Translations under genes and position numbers: made by a program
Part shown: one piece after another, positions 1 through 7,076 of the stretch
Numbering within the stretch: the first letter of the stretch is position 1
How the letters are laid out: every line of letters begins with the position of its first letter
Notes under the pieces: model-generated
Database searches by the model: none
What the model was told of the DNA's origin: nothing
What the model saw: the letters and a program-made list of their open reading frames with translations, nothing else
From: JAWLBY01 sp041687455
GTDB lineage: Bacteria; Pseudomonadota; Gammaproteobacteria; Xanthomonadales; Xanthomonadaceae
DNA length: 64,000 nt
Reading direction: 5' to 3'
Assembly (NCBI GenBank): GCA_041687455.1
Contig: JAWLBY010000014.1
Coordinates: forward strand, 45,859-109,858

Positions 1-1
1 C

Positions 2-334
2 GACGGCCGCTTCCACCTGCTCGACTACAAGAGCAACTGGCTCGGCGACCGGCTCGATCACTACCGCGCCGACGTACTGGAGCGGGCGATGAACGAGGCC
101 TGCTACCCGCTGCAGGCGCTGATCTACGCGGTCGCACTGCAGCGCCACCTGCGCCGCCGGCTGCCCGGCTTCGATCCGCAGCACCAGCTCGGCGAGGCGA
201 TCTATCTGTTCGTCCGCGCGGTCGGCCTGGCGTCGGGCGCCGGGCTGTGGCGGCGCCGGTTCGAACCGGCCCTGCTGGCCGCGGTCGACCGCCTGTTCGA
301 CGGCGCCGAGCGCGCCACGGAGGAGCCGGCATGA
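2..334 (+). CDS. recB: RecB, C-terminal nuclease end (partial)
   Basis: This is the 3' end of the exodeoxyribonuclease V beta subunit; the 5' part lies outside the window. The visible 110 residues start in the RecB-family nuclease domain with DGRFHLLDYKSNW, where the D and K of the DYKSN motif are catalytic and metal-binding. They continue into the conserved helix with YPLQALIYAVALQRHLR. RecB is the 3'-5' helicase and the only nuclease of RecBCD, which processes double-strand breaks in the cytoplasm. The stop overlaps the start of the next gene (ATGA), so recB and recD are translationally coupled as in other Gammaproteobacteria. The identification rests on the motif and on the adjacent recD. 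Confidence 0.93.
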   Translation, partial: DGRFHLLDYKSNWLGDRLDHYRADVLERAMNEACYPLQALIYAVALQRHLRRRLPGFDPQHQLGEAIYLFVRAVGLASGAGLWRRRFEPALLAAVDRLFDGAERATEEPA

Positions 335-2217
335 GCCTCGAACCCCGCCTTGCCGGTCGGCTGCCGGCAGCCGCACGCGAGCATCTGCGTGCGCTCGATC
401 TCGAACTCGGTGACTGGCTGGCCGAGCGCAGCGGCGAGCCTATGCTCGGGCTGGCCGCCTGCTCGGCGGCCGCCGCCGAAGGCCTTGGCCACAGTTGCCT
501 GCGGCTGGCCGACGACGGCCGGCCGCTCGACCTGCCCGGCTTTCCTCCGCTCGACCTCGCCGCGCTGGCCGGCAGCCGCTGGCTCGGCGACGGCCGCCAG
601 CCGACGCCGCTGGTGCGAACCGCGGCCGGCCTGTACCTGTGGCGGATGCACGCGCTCGAAGGCCGGGTCGGCGCGGCGCTGGCGGCGCGCTGCGCGCCGG
701 CGAGCGGCACGCTCGACACCGCGGCGCTGGCGGCCGACATCGACGCGCTGTTCGCCGGCAGCGACCCGCGGCCGACCCGCTGGCAACGCGCCGCGCTGGC
801 CGCGGCGGCCGGCCGCCGGCTGTTCCTGCTGGCCGGCGGCCCCGGCACCGGAAAGACCAGCACCGTCGTCCGGCTGCTGGCGCTGCTGCTGCGCCGGCAC
901 GCCGCGCTCGGCTGGCCGCGGCAGCCGCGGGTGGTGCTGGCGGCGCCGACCGGCAAGGCCGGCCAGCGGCTGGCCGAAGCGGTTCGGGCCGGTCGCCGGC
1001 AGCTCGTCGATCGGCTCGATGCCGACTGGCAGCCGGCGCTGGCGGCGATCCCGGACGGCGACGCCGCGACGTTGCACCGGCTGCTCGGCTGGTCGCCGCT
1101 GTCCGGTCGCTGCGAACACGACGCCGAGTCGCCGCTGGCGGCCGACATCGTCGTCGTCGACGAGGCCTCGATGGTCGACCTCGGCATGATGGCGGCGCTG
1201 CTCGACGCGCTGCCGGCGACCGCGCTGCTGCTGTTGCTCGGCGACCCGGAGCAGTTGTCGGCAGTCGGCGCCGGCTCGGTGCTGGCCGATCTGGTCGCGG
1301 CGGCGCCGGCCGACAATGCGGTCGACCCGGACACCGCGGCCCGGCTCGCCGCGCTGCCCGGCTGCTTCGACGACGGCGCACCGGATGCCACCGGCCGCGG
1401 CCCGCTGGCCGGCCACACGCTGCGCCTCGACCACGTCTGGCGCGCCAGCGGCGCGCTGCTCGACCTGCCGGCCGCGGCCCGCCGCGGCGACGCCGAGCGA
1501 TTCGTCGCGCTGTTAGTCGAGTCGCCCGCCGGCGACCGCGCCCCCATCGGCTGGTCGCAGCCGGCGACGGCGACCGCGCTGGCCGGCTGCATCGACGACT
1601 GGCTGGCCGCCCGACGCGAGCGGATCGAACGCTGCGCGGCGGGCGAACTCGGCCCGCTCAGCGCGCTGGCGACGCTGCGCGAGTCGGTGCTGCTGGCCGC
1701 GCTGCGCGATGGCCCGTTCGGCGCCGCCGGCCTCAACGCGACGATCGAGCGGACCCTGCGCCGCTGGCTGGCGCTCGACGAGCACGGCCCGTGGTATCCG
1801 GGCCGGCCGGTCATCGTGACCCGCAACGCACCCGGCCTCGGCCTCTACAACGGCGACGTCGGCATCGCCCTGCCCGGCCCGCACGGCCTGCAGGTCTGGT
1901 TCGAGCGCAGCGACGGCGACGGCGCCGCCACCGCGCATCCGGTCGCACCGCGGCTGCTGCCCGAGCACAGCAGTGCCTGGGCGCTGACCGTGCACAAGAG
2001 CCAGGGCTCCGAATACGACGACGTCGTGCTGGTGCTGCCGCCGGACCCGGCCCACCCGCTGCTGTCGCGGCAACTGCTCTACACCGGCATCACCCGTGCC
2101 CGCCGGCGGCTGCAGCTCTGGGCCAGCGAACCGGCGCTGCGCGCGGCGGTCGAGCGGCGTGCCGAGCGCGGCAGCGGACTGGCGGCACGGCTCGAAGCGC
2201 TGCACGGCGACGGCTGA
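331..2217 (+). CDS. recD: RecD, exodeoxyribonuclease V alpha subunit (5'-3' helicase)
   Basis: A 628-aa superfamily 1B helicase of the usual RecD length. The Walker A motif GGPGTGKTS lies near residue 170, followed by the DEASMVD Walker B region, GDPEQLSAVGAGSVL (motif III), ALTVHKSQGSEYD near the C-terminus (motif V) and LLYTGITRARRRL (motif VI). With RecB and RecC it forms the RecBCD enzyme that unwinds DNA ends and loads RecA. The start was chosen at the ATG that overlaps the recB stop. Codon use is ordinary for the window. recC is expected upstream, outside the window. Confidence 0.96.
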   Translation: MSLEPRLAGRLPAAAREHLRALDLELGDWLAERSGEPMLGLAACSAAAAEGLGHSCLRLADDGRPLDLPGFPPLDLAALAGSRWLGDGRQPTPLVRTAAGLYLWRMHALEGRVGAALAARCAPASGTLDTAALAADIDALFAGSDPRPTRWQRAALAAAAGRRLFLLAGGPGTGKTSTVVRLLALLLRRHAALGWPRQPRVVLAAPTGKAGQRLAEAVRAGRRQLVDRLDADWQPALAAIPDGDAATLHRLLGWSPLSGRCEHDAESPLAADIVVVDEASMVDLGMMAALLDALPATALLLLLGDPEQLSAVGAGSVLADLVAAAPADNAVDPDTAARLAALPGCFDDGAPDATGRGPLAGHTLRLDHVWRASGALLDLPAAARRGDAERFVALLVESPAGDRAPIGWSQPATATALAGCIDDWLAARRERIERCAAGELGPLSALATLRESVLLAALRDGPFGAAGLNATIERTLRRWLALDEHGPWYPGRPVIVTRNAPGLGLYNGDVGIALPGPHGLQVWFERSDGDGAATAHPVAPRLLPEHSSAWALTVHKSQGSEYDDVVLVLPPDPAHPLLSRQLLYTGITRARRRLQLWASEPALRAAVERRAERGSGLAARLEALHGDG

Positions 2218-2320
2218 GCTGCGCTCGACCGGCCGGCAGATCGCCTGCGCCGGCGCTATCGCCGGTCGGGCGGTCGGAACAGAATCGGCGCAAGCAGACC
2301 GTCGGACTTCCCGGGCGCGC

Positions 2321-2983
2321 TCAGGCCGCGCCATCCGGATCGACCGGCTCGGCGGTCGAGTCGATCACCAGCGGCCCGGCAGCGAACAGCTCGATCGCGG
2401 TGTTCGCCACCTGCCGGGTGTCGTAGTACGCATAGGCGCCGACGCCGACGGCGCCGACCAGCGGGAACCAGCGGCTGACGCCGCGACGCAACGTCCGGCG
2501 GGTCAGGCTCAGGCCGATCGCCGCCGCGATCCGCTGCAGCGTCGCCAGCGGCACCTTCTGCACCACCCAGCGGCCGCCGACCCGCGCGACCACATCGCGC
2601 AAGGCCTGGGCGGCGGTGTGGCGGAACAGGCAGTACAGCATCTGTTCGCGCGACAACGTCGCCCGCTGGCCGTGGGCGGCGGCGATGTCGGCAACCATCT
2701 GCGCCTGCAGCCGCCAGACCGCGACCAGTTCCGGCAGCACGGTCAGCCAGCCGAGCGGTCCCGGCGGCAAGGCCAGCCCGCCGGCCGCCAGCGCGGCCCG
2801 GCCGGCCGCGCGCTGCGCGATCGCCCGGGCCCGCGCCCGCGGATCCGGCCCGGCCGGCTCGGCGCTGGCCGGCACCTGGCCGAGGAAGTCGACGATCTCG
2901 TCGGCGAACCGGCGCGCCGGCGCGGCCCGGTAGGCGTGCGCGGCGATCTGCCGACTGCCCGGAGTGCGTTTGCGTTCGCCCAT
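2321..2983 (-). CDS. EcsC-family protein
   Basis: A 220-aa protein of the EcsC family, named after the third gene of the Bacillus ecs ABC-transporter locus, whose biochemical role is unknown. Recognisable features are a hydrophobic, glycine- and proline-rich stretch around residue 90 (GGLALPPGPLGWLTVLPEL) and a long amphipathic helical region. A second hydrophobic segment near the C-terminus (FPLVGAVGVGAYAYYDTRQV) completes the usual EcsC pattern. No enzymatic residues can be assigned. It stands alone, convergent with recD and divergent from the small gene at 3162. No ABC transporter is nearby, so the link to EcsAB is by family name only. Confidence 0.75.
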   Translation of the reverse strand: MGERKRTPGSRQIAAHAYRAAPARRFADEIVDFLGQVPASAEPAGPDPRARARAIAQRAAGRAALAAGGLALPPGPLGWLTVLPELVAVWRLQAQMVADIAAAHGQRATLSREQMLYCLFRHTAAQALRDVVARVGGRWVVQKVPLATLQRIAAAIGLSLTRRTLRRGVSRWFPLVGAVGVGAYAYYDTRQVANTAIELFAAGPLVIDSTAEPVDPDGAA

Positions 2984-3161
2984 TGCCTGCCCTGCCTGTC
3001 GTGACGGTTCGATCTTGCCGTCCCGACGATGAACCCGCTGATGCCGTGACCGGCCGCCGGACCCGACGCAGCGGTCGCGCCGATCAGCGGCGGTTGGCCC
3101 GAACTCATTTCTTCAACGGCTCGGCGATGCTCCACCGATCGAGAGCCACAGGAAGTCCGAC

Positions 3162-3455
3162 ATGTCCGGAGCGATCCGATCGACCGATATCGCACTGCTG
3201 CACCACCTGCAGAGCGCCGCACAGAGTGGCGCGCAACTGCCGAAGCATGTCGCCCACGAACTCGCGCTGCAGGGCCTGGTCGAAATCGGCGAGCACTCGC
3301 CGGGCGAGGTCATGCTGACCGAACCGGGCCGACGTCGGCTCGACGCGCTGCTGTCGCTGCGCGAGCGCGCGGGCGACAGCGTGCCGCAGTCGCGGCCGCG
3401 CGACGGCCGCCGGCCAGGTCAGTCGACCGATGCCAGCTCCGGATCGGCGACGTAG
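3162..3455 (+). CDS. small winged-helix-like hypothetical protein
   Basis: A 97-aa protein that I do not recognise. The first 65 residues look like a compact winged-helix: an alpha-helical start (STDIALLHHLQSAAQSG), then LPKHVAHELALQGLVEIGE and a wing-like EVMLTEPGRRRLDALL. The last 30 residues are polar and probably disordered. An AGGAAG-type ribosome binding site lies about 8 nt before the ATG. Its 3' end overlaps the convergent diguanylate cyclase gene by 37 nt. A DNA- or RNA-binding role is possible but is only inferred from the fold-like pattern. Confidence 0.6.
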   Translation: MSGAIRSTDIALLHHLQSAAQSGAQLPKHVAHELALQGLVEIGEHSPGEVMLTEPGRRRLDALLSLRERAGDSVPQSRPRDGRRPGQSTDASSGSAT

Positions 3456-5167
3456 CGGCAGACACGGTCGCGGCCGGACCGCTTGGCTGCATACAGCGCC
3501 TGATCGGCCTGGGTGATCAACCGGGCCAGGTCGTAACCGGCGCTGGTGGTGCAGGCCACGCCGAAACTGGCGGTGACCGCGAACCGCCCGCCGTGCGCGC
3601 CGGTGTCGATCCGCGCGATCGCACGCCGGCACTGCTCGGCGACCTGCTGTGCCTGTCCGGCATCGTGCCCGGGCAGCAGCAGCACGAATTCCTCGCCGCC
3701 GAGCCGTCCGAGCAGGTGCGCGCCGCGGCAGGCCTCGGCCGCCTGCTGCAGCACCCAGTCGCCGACCGGATGGCCGAATCCGTCGTTGATCGCCTTGAAG
3801 TGATCGAGATCGAGGATCACCAGCGCGATCCGGCCGTGCTCCTGCGCCGCGCGCGACAGCGCACTGCCGGCCCGCTGCATGAAGTGGTGGCGGCTGGCGA
3901 CGCCGGTCAGCGCGTCGGTTTCGGCCAACCGCCGGAACGAGCGCTGCGTACGCTGCAGCCGATAAGCCCAGAACCCGATCGACGCCAGCAACACGATCAA
4001 CAGCGCCAGCATCGCCCGGTTGTACTTGGCGGTCTGCTCGGCCACCTGCTGTTCGAGCTGCAGCACTTCGTTCTGCTTGTTCAGCAGCTCGATGGTGCGG
4101 CTCTTCTGCAGCGACTCCTGTCGAGCCAACTGGAATGCGATTTGCCGCGCCATCGTCTCGTTGAGATAGGCCTTGTCGGCCTCGGCATACTTGCGGAAAT
4201 GCGCCAGCGCTGCTCGGTCGTCACCGCGCTGACGGGCGATCTCCGACAGCGTCTTGTGGGCCACGACGACCGGAAGCGAATACTCCTGCGCACCGCTCTG
4301 CTCGATCGCCTTCATCGAGTGCGATTCAGCAGTTTCCAGCCGCCCCCCGGCGAGTTCAAGCTCACCGAGCAACGAATGGACTTCGGCAAGCAGGCGCGGA
4401 TAGCGAGTGTCTTCTACCGCGCGTAGTTCCGACTGCAGCAGATCAATCGCCTCACTGATCTGCCCTCTCTTGAACAGAACGCGAGCCATGTAACTGCGAA
4501 CCAGCCCAGCCCCGATCGCTTCATTCTCGTTCAGGCATTGATCGACCGCACCACGAAACTCCCGGTCATCATTCGGCAACTGGCCGAGGCCGTACAACGA
4601 TTCCATCAACAGTTGGTTGGCATAACAGCGCATGCGCGGGTTGGGAGAATTACGAAGCACCAATTGCGCGTACTGTCGACCCAGCTCGAACTGCCCTACC
4701 TGGTTGTACAGCAGCGCCGCTACGCCGAGGCCTTGATGGCGAATCTCCTGATCGCCGACCTCAGGAAGAAGCTCCAGCATTCGGTCGAGAAACAGCAACC
4801 CCTCGGAAAATTGCCGTGTCGTTGCCATGCTGTTTGCGAGCAAGGCTCCGACGCGGAAACGAAGGGTCGGATCGCCCACCTGATGGAAAAGAACCTCAAG
4901 TTCTCGGGCCGCCTGCGCGTAATCTCCGCTGTACGCAACAGCGTAGGCGTTCAGGTATCTGAGCCTGTCATGCTCCTCGTTGGATGCTTCTCCAACTCGT
5001 GAATTGAGCTGCTTCAGAAATTGCTGAAACCGTTGCGGATCTGCACTCCTGCTTTCATCTGCACGCTGCAACAGCGCACCGAACGTGGCCGGCGCGCTGT
5101 TGCCTGTCGACAAGACCAACAGCGCAGCCAGCAGTGCTGCCGTGCGCAACTGCCTTGCCGACAACAT
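3419..5167 (-). CDS. TPR-domain membrane diguanylate cyclase (GGDEF)
   Basis: A 582-aa sensor diguanylate cyclase that would make cyclic-di-GMP from two GTP. The N-terminus is a signal peptide (about residues 1-24). A long helical TPR-like periplasmic region follows to about residue 340, then a coiled coil (SRTIELLNKQNEVLQLEQQ), one membrane helix near 377-396 and a cytoplasmic GGDEF domain. The active-site motif is GGEEF near residue 490 (LGRLGGEEFVLLLPG), which is an active form. The gene starts 12 nt downstream of a 70-aa candidate borosin precursor gene and may be co-transcribed with it. Whether it senses the peptide product is speculation. Confidence 0.9.
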   Translation of the reverse strand: MLSARQLRTAALLAALLVLSTGNSAPATFGALLQRADESRSADPQRFQQFLKQLNSRVGEASNEEHDRLRYLNAYAVAYSGDYAQAARELEVLFHQVGDPTLRFRVGALLANSMATTRQFSEGLLFLDRMLELLPEVGDQEIRHQGLGVAALLYNQVGQFELGRQYAQLVLRNSPNPRMRCYANQLLMESLYGLGQLPNDDREFRGAVDQCLNENEAIGAGLVRSYMARVLFKRGQISEAIDLLQSELRAVEDTRYPRLLAEVHSLLGELELAGGRLETAESHSMKAIEQSGAQEYSLPVVVAHKTLSEIARQRGDDRAALAHFRKYAEADKAYLNETMARQIAFQLARQESLQKSRTIELLNKQNEVLQLEQQVAEQTAKYNRAMLALLIVLLASIGFWAYRLQRTQRSFRRLAETDALTGVASRHHFMQRAGSALSRAAQEHGRIALVILDLDHFKAINDGFGHPVGDWVLQQAAEACRGAHLLGRLGGEEFVLLLPGHDAGQAQQVAEQCRRAIARIDTGAHGGRFAVTASFGVACTTSAGYDLARLITQADQALYAAKRSGRDRVCRYVADPELASVD

Positions 5168-5179
5168 TGCGGATCTCGA

Positions 5180-5392
5180 TCAGTTCGCCTGTTGAGATGC
5201 CTCGGATTCGTCCGGGGCCGGTTCGCTCGATCCACCGTCATCGTCCGGATCGGACGGTGAATCGTTCTCCGCCGGCAACAGGGCGCAGTAGAGTCGGGCC
5301 TGTCGTCGCAATCCTACGAACGCCTGCGTATCAGCAGCACCACGGAGCGGGTTTCTCCCAAGCTCTTCGAGCAATCCAATCACCGAGTTCAT
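5180..5392 (-). CDS. candidate split-borosin precursor peptide B (70 aa)
   Basis: A 70-aa acidic peptide preceded by a strong ribosome binding site (AAGGGGGAT, 4 nt before the chosen ATG; an earlier in-frame start lacks one). Its first residues, MNSVIGLLEELGRNPLRGA, match the pattern of the 53-aa peptide encoded before the methyltransferase (M-N-x-[IV]-x-L-L-[EQ]-x-L-G-x-x-P-x-x-R). The middle has YCALLPAEN, which aligns with ACILLVPDE of the other peptide. The C-terminal half is Asp/Ser/Glu-rich and probably disordered. A short leader-like helix plus a small variable tail is what split-borosin precursors look like. It lies 123 nt after the methyltransferase gene and 12 nt before the diguanylate cyclase. 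The precursor role is inferred; it could also be an unrelated small protein. Confidence 0.65.
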   Translation of the reverse strand: MNSVIGLLEELGRNPLRGAADTQAFVGLRRQARLYCALLPAENDSPSDPDDDGGSSEPAPDESEASQQAN

Positions 5393-5515
5393 CGCATCCC
5401 CCTTCGTTGATTTACCGCACACCAATAAGACGCGAAAGGATTCCGTCCAGCCGGGCTGGGCACTTCCAGAACCTAGCGCGCCGTTGCCAGCACCAATTCC
5501 ACTTCTGGAACGGCT

Positions 5516-6364
5516 TCACTCATGCAATGGATCCTTCCGACGCACATCGTTTTCGATACGTTCGAGCGCTTCCAACGCCGCGACACCTGCTTGGTTCGAT
5601 TCGAGCGGCATTGCCGGCGGCACGACCAGCGTCGATTCGAGCGACAGCTTCGTTCTCGGCAGGTCGGACAACGCGATCGTCTCGATCCGCGGCGAGTCGA
5701 TCGCCAGGGTAGCCGCCTCGTAGATCAGGACCGGATGATCGGACGGATAGTCGGCGGCGAGCACGTCGACCAGCAATTGCAGTCGCGCTGGCGTCGTCTC
5801 GAACCGGCCGTAGCTGCGATCGCCGGTTACGCCGACCTGCCAGAGCACGAGATACGCGGCCGGGTCGAACCGTCGCCGGTACAGCAGCAACTGGCTCGCC
5901 TCGAAATACTGGCAGCCGAGCCGACCGGGGTCGATTCCGAGATCGGCGTACAGGCAATCCGCGGCAGAGATGCCGGGCTCCATCACGGCCTCGAAACCTT
6001 CGGCCCGCGCCTGGACGACCGCCTGATGCGGCACCAGCGCAAACACGCCCGGATGCCCGTAGAACGCTCCGCAGACCCGTTTGCCGCCGCGCACTTCGGC
6101 CAGAATCACTTCGAGCATTTCGCGGTAGGTCTGCTTGCGCGATTTCCCAGGCGCGTAGAACGGTTGCAGGCTGCGCAGATCCGGATGCATCTGCTGCAAC
6201 CACTGTTCGACCAGCGGATCGGACACTGCCGCGAATACCACGTCGGCCTGCTCGATGTAGCTGCGCGCACGAGGTGACAGGTGCGCGCCGAGCATCATGC
6301 CGATGCCGACGCAACTGAGGCTGCCGCGAGCAGCTTCAGCACTCGACCGATGGGGCGCGGCCAT
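5516..6364 (-). CDS. borosin-type peptide alpha-N-methyltransferase (tetrapyrrole methylase fold)
   Basis: A 282-aa SAM-dependent methylase of the tetrapyrrole-methylase superfamily that closely follows the borosin N-methyltransferase pattern rather than the CobA/CysG pattern. After the SAM-loop start (LSCVGIGMMLGAHLS) come Tyr70, Arg76 and Tyr80 in FYAPGKSRKQTYREM. Their spacing matches the catalytic Tyr66/Arg72/Tyr76 set reported for fungal OphMA. It then has FYGHPGVFALVPHQAV, MEPGISAADCLYADLGID, GCQYFEASQLL and LWQVG, all landmarks of that family. Borosin methylases iteratively methylate backbone amides of a precursor peptide. This one has no fused core, so it would act in trans (split type, like SonM). 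An upstream TTG start adds three residues; the ATG was preferred. Precursor candidates lie immediately before and after it. Confidence 0.88.
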   Translation of the reverse strand: MAAPHRSSAEAARGSLSCVGIGMMLGAHLSPRARSYIEQADVVFAAVSDPLVEQWLQQMHPDLRSLQPFYAPGKSRKQTYREMLEVILAEVRGGKRVCGAFYGHPGVFALVPHQAVVQARAEGFEAVMEPGISAADCLYADLGIDPGRLGCQYFEASQLLLYRRRFDPAAYLVLWQVGVTGDRSYGRFETTPARLQLLVDVLAADYPSDHPVLIYEAATLAIDSPRIETIALSDLPRTKLSLESTLVVPPAMPLESNQAGVAALEALERIENDVRRKDPLHE

Positions 6365-6378
6365 GTGAGGCAAGACGG

Positions 6379-6540
6379 TCAGACCGTTTCCGCCTCGATC
6401 TCGTCCGGCACGAGCAGGATGCAGGCCAGCTCACCGGCCGCCGCAATCTCTTCGCGCAGTTGCGCGAGCTCCGCCTCGCTCAGCGTCGCCCGGGTCGCCG
6501 GCGACGCGCCGAGACGCTGCAACAGCTCGATTGTGTTCAT
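6379..6540 (-). CDS. candidate split-borosin precursor peptide A (53 aa)
   Basis: A 53-aa peptide that ordinary gene callers would miss. It begins MNTIELLQRLGASPATRA, continues with a helix rich in Glu/Ala/Leu, and ends ELACILLVPDEIEAETV. It has a good ribosome binding site (AAAGGGGAAAG, 3 nt before the ATG). The gene starts 29 nt after the GNAT gene and stops 14 nt before the methyltransferase ATG, so it sits inside the operon exactly where split-borosin precursors are found. The hydrophobic C-I-L-L-V stretch before the acidic tail is the most likely N-methylated core, by analogy with the hydrophobic cores of known borosins. Translation was done by hand on the minus strand. The precursor role is inferred from position, size and similarity to peptide B. 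Confidence 0.75.
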   Translation of the reverse strand: MNTIELLQRLGASPATRATLSEAELAQLREEIAAAGELACILLVPDEIEAETV

Positions 6541-6569
6541 CGTCTTTCCCCTTTTTGGTAGTCAGGCCA

Positions 6570-7076
6570 TTATCTGTGCCGCAGCCCGCCTTGCATACAC
6601 TGCCAGCGGCGATGGTCGTCAGTGATCGGCAATGGCTCGAAACGGACCGCCTCCATCAGTCGCTGCGCCGGTCGATTATGCGGATCATGGCGCGTCGTGA
6701 CACGGCGCAGGCCGAGCCTGTTGAACGCGAACGGCAGGGCCAGAAGGATCGCCCGCGCGGCGATACCGCGACCGCTGGCCGACGGCTCGAGCAGCACGCC
6801 CAGTTCGGCCTCGTCCGATTCCGTCGCGACGAGCCCGAGTAGCCCGACTGGAGCAGGCCCCAAACTGGGGCGGATCGTCCACAGCAGCGTCGTCGGCCAC
6901 GAGCGCGAGAGGCCGGCGAGCACGCGATCGAAGGCGCGCTCTGCTGCCTCTGCCGACACTGGCGCTGCAACCCAGCGCATCACCTCGGAATCGCCGTACA
7001 GACCACAGTAGAGTGACCTGTCAGCCATTGTGAGCGGCACCAGTTCGATGTCCGGCCCAGTGAGTCGATGCGTCAT
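6570..7076 (-). CDS. GNAT-family N-acetyltransferase (RimJ/RimL-like)
   Basis: A 168-aa GNAT acetyltransferase of the Acetyltransf_3 (RimJ/RimL/SpeG-like) type. The N-terminal strand-helix unit (IELVPLTMADRSLYCGLYGD) is followed by the acceptor region and the acetyl-CoA binding loop SASGRGIAARAILLALPFAF. The C-terminus has the usual HDPHNRPAQRLMEAVRFEPL. The ATG overlaps the stop of the upstream pepsin-like protease gene (TGATG), which implies translational coupling. The candidate precursor gene follows after 29 nt. In this setting it may acetylate the N-terminus or a side chain of the mature peptide, or provide self-protection. Both are inferences; the substrate cannot be read from sequence. 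Confidence 0.82.
   Translation of the reverse strand: MTHRLTGPDIELVPLTMADRSLYCGLYGDSEVMRWVAAPVSAEAAERAFDRVLAGLSRSWPTTLLWTIRPSLGPAPVGLLGLVATESDEAELGVLLEPSASGRGIAARAILLALPFAFNRLGLRRVTTRHDPHNRPAQRLMEAVRFEPLPITDDHRRWQCMQGGLRHR

Noticed and set aside
202..1434. Long open frame antisense to recD (410 codons)
   Set aside because: Arg/Gly/Gln-rich translation with no family motif; recD is certain on the other strand. In 70% GC DNA the antisense frame is often open.
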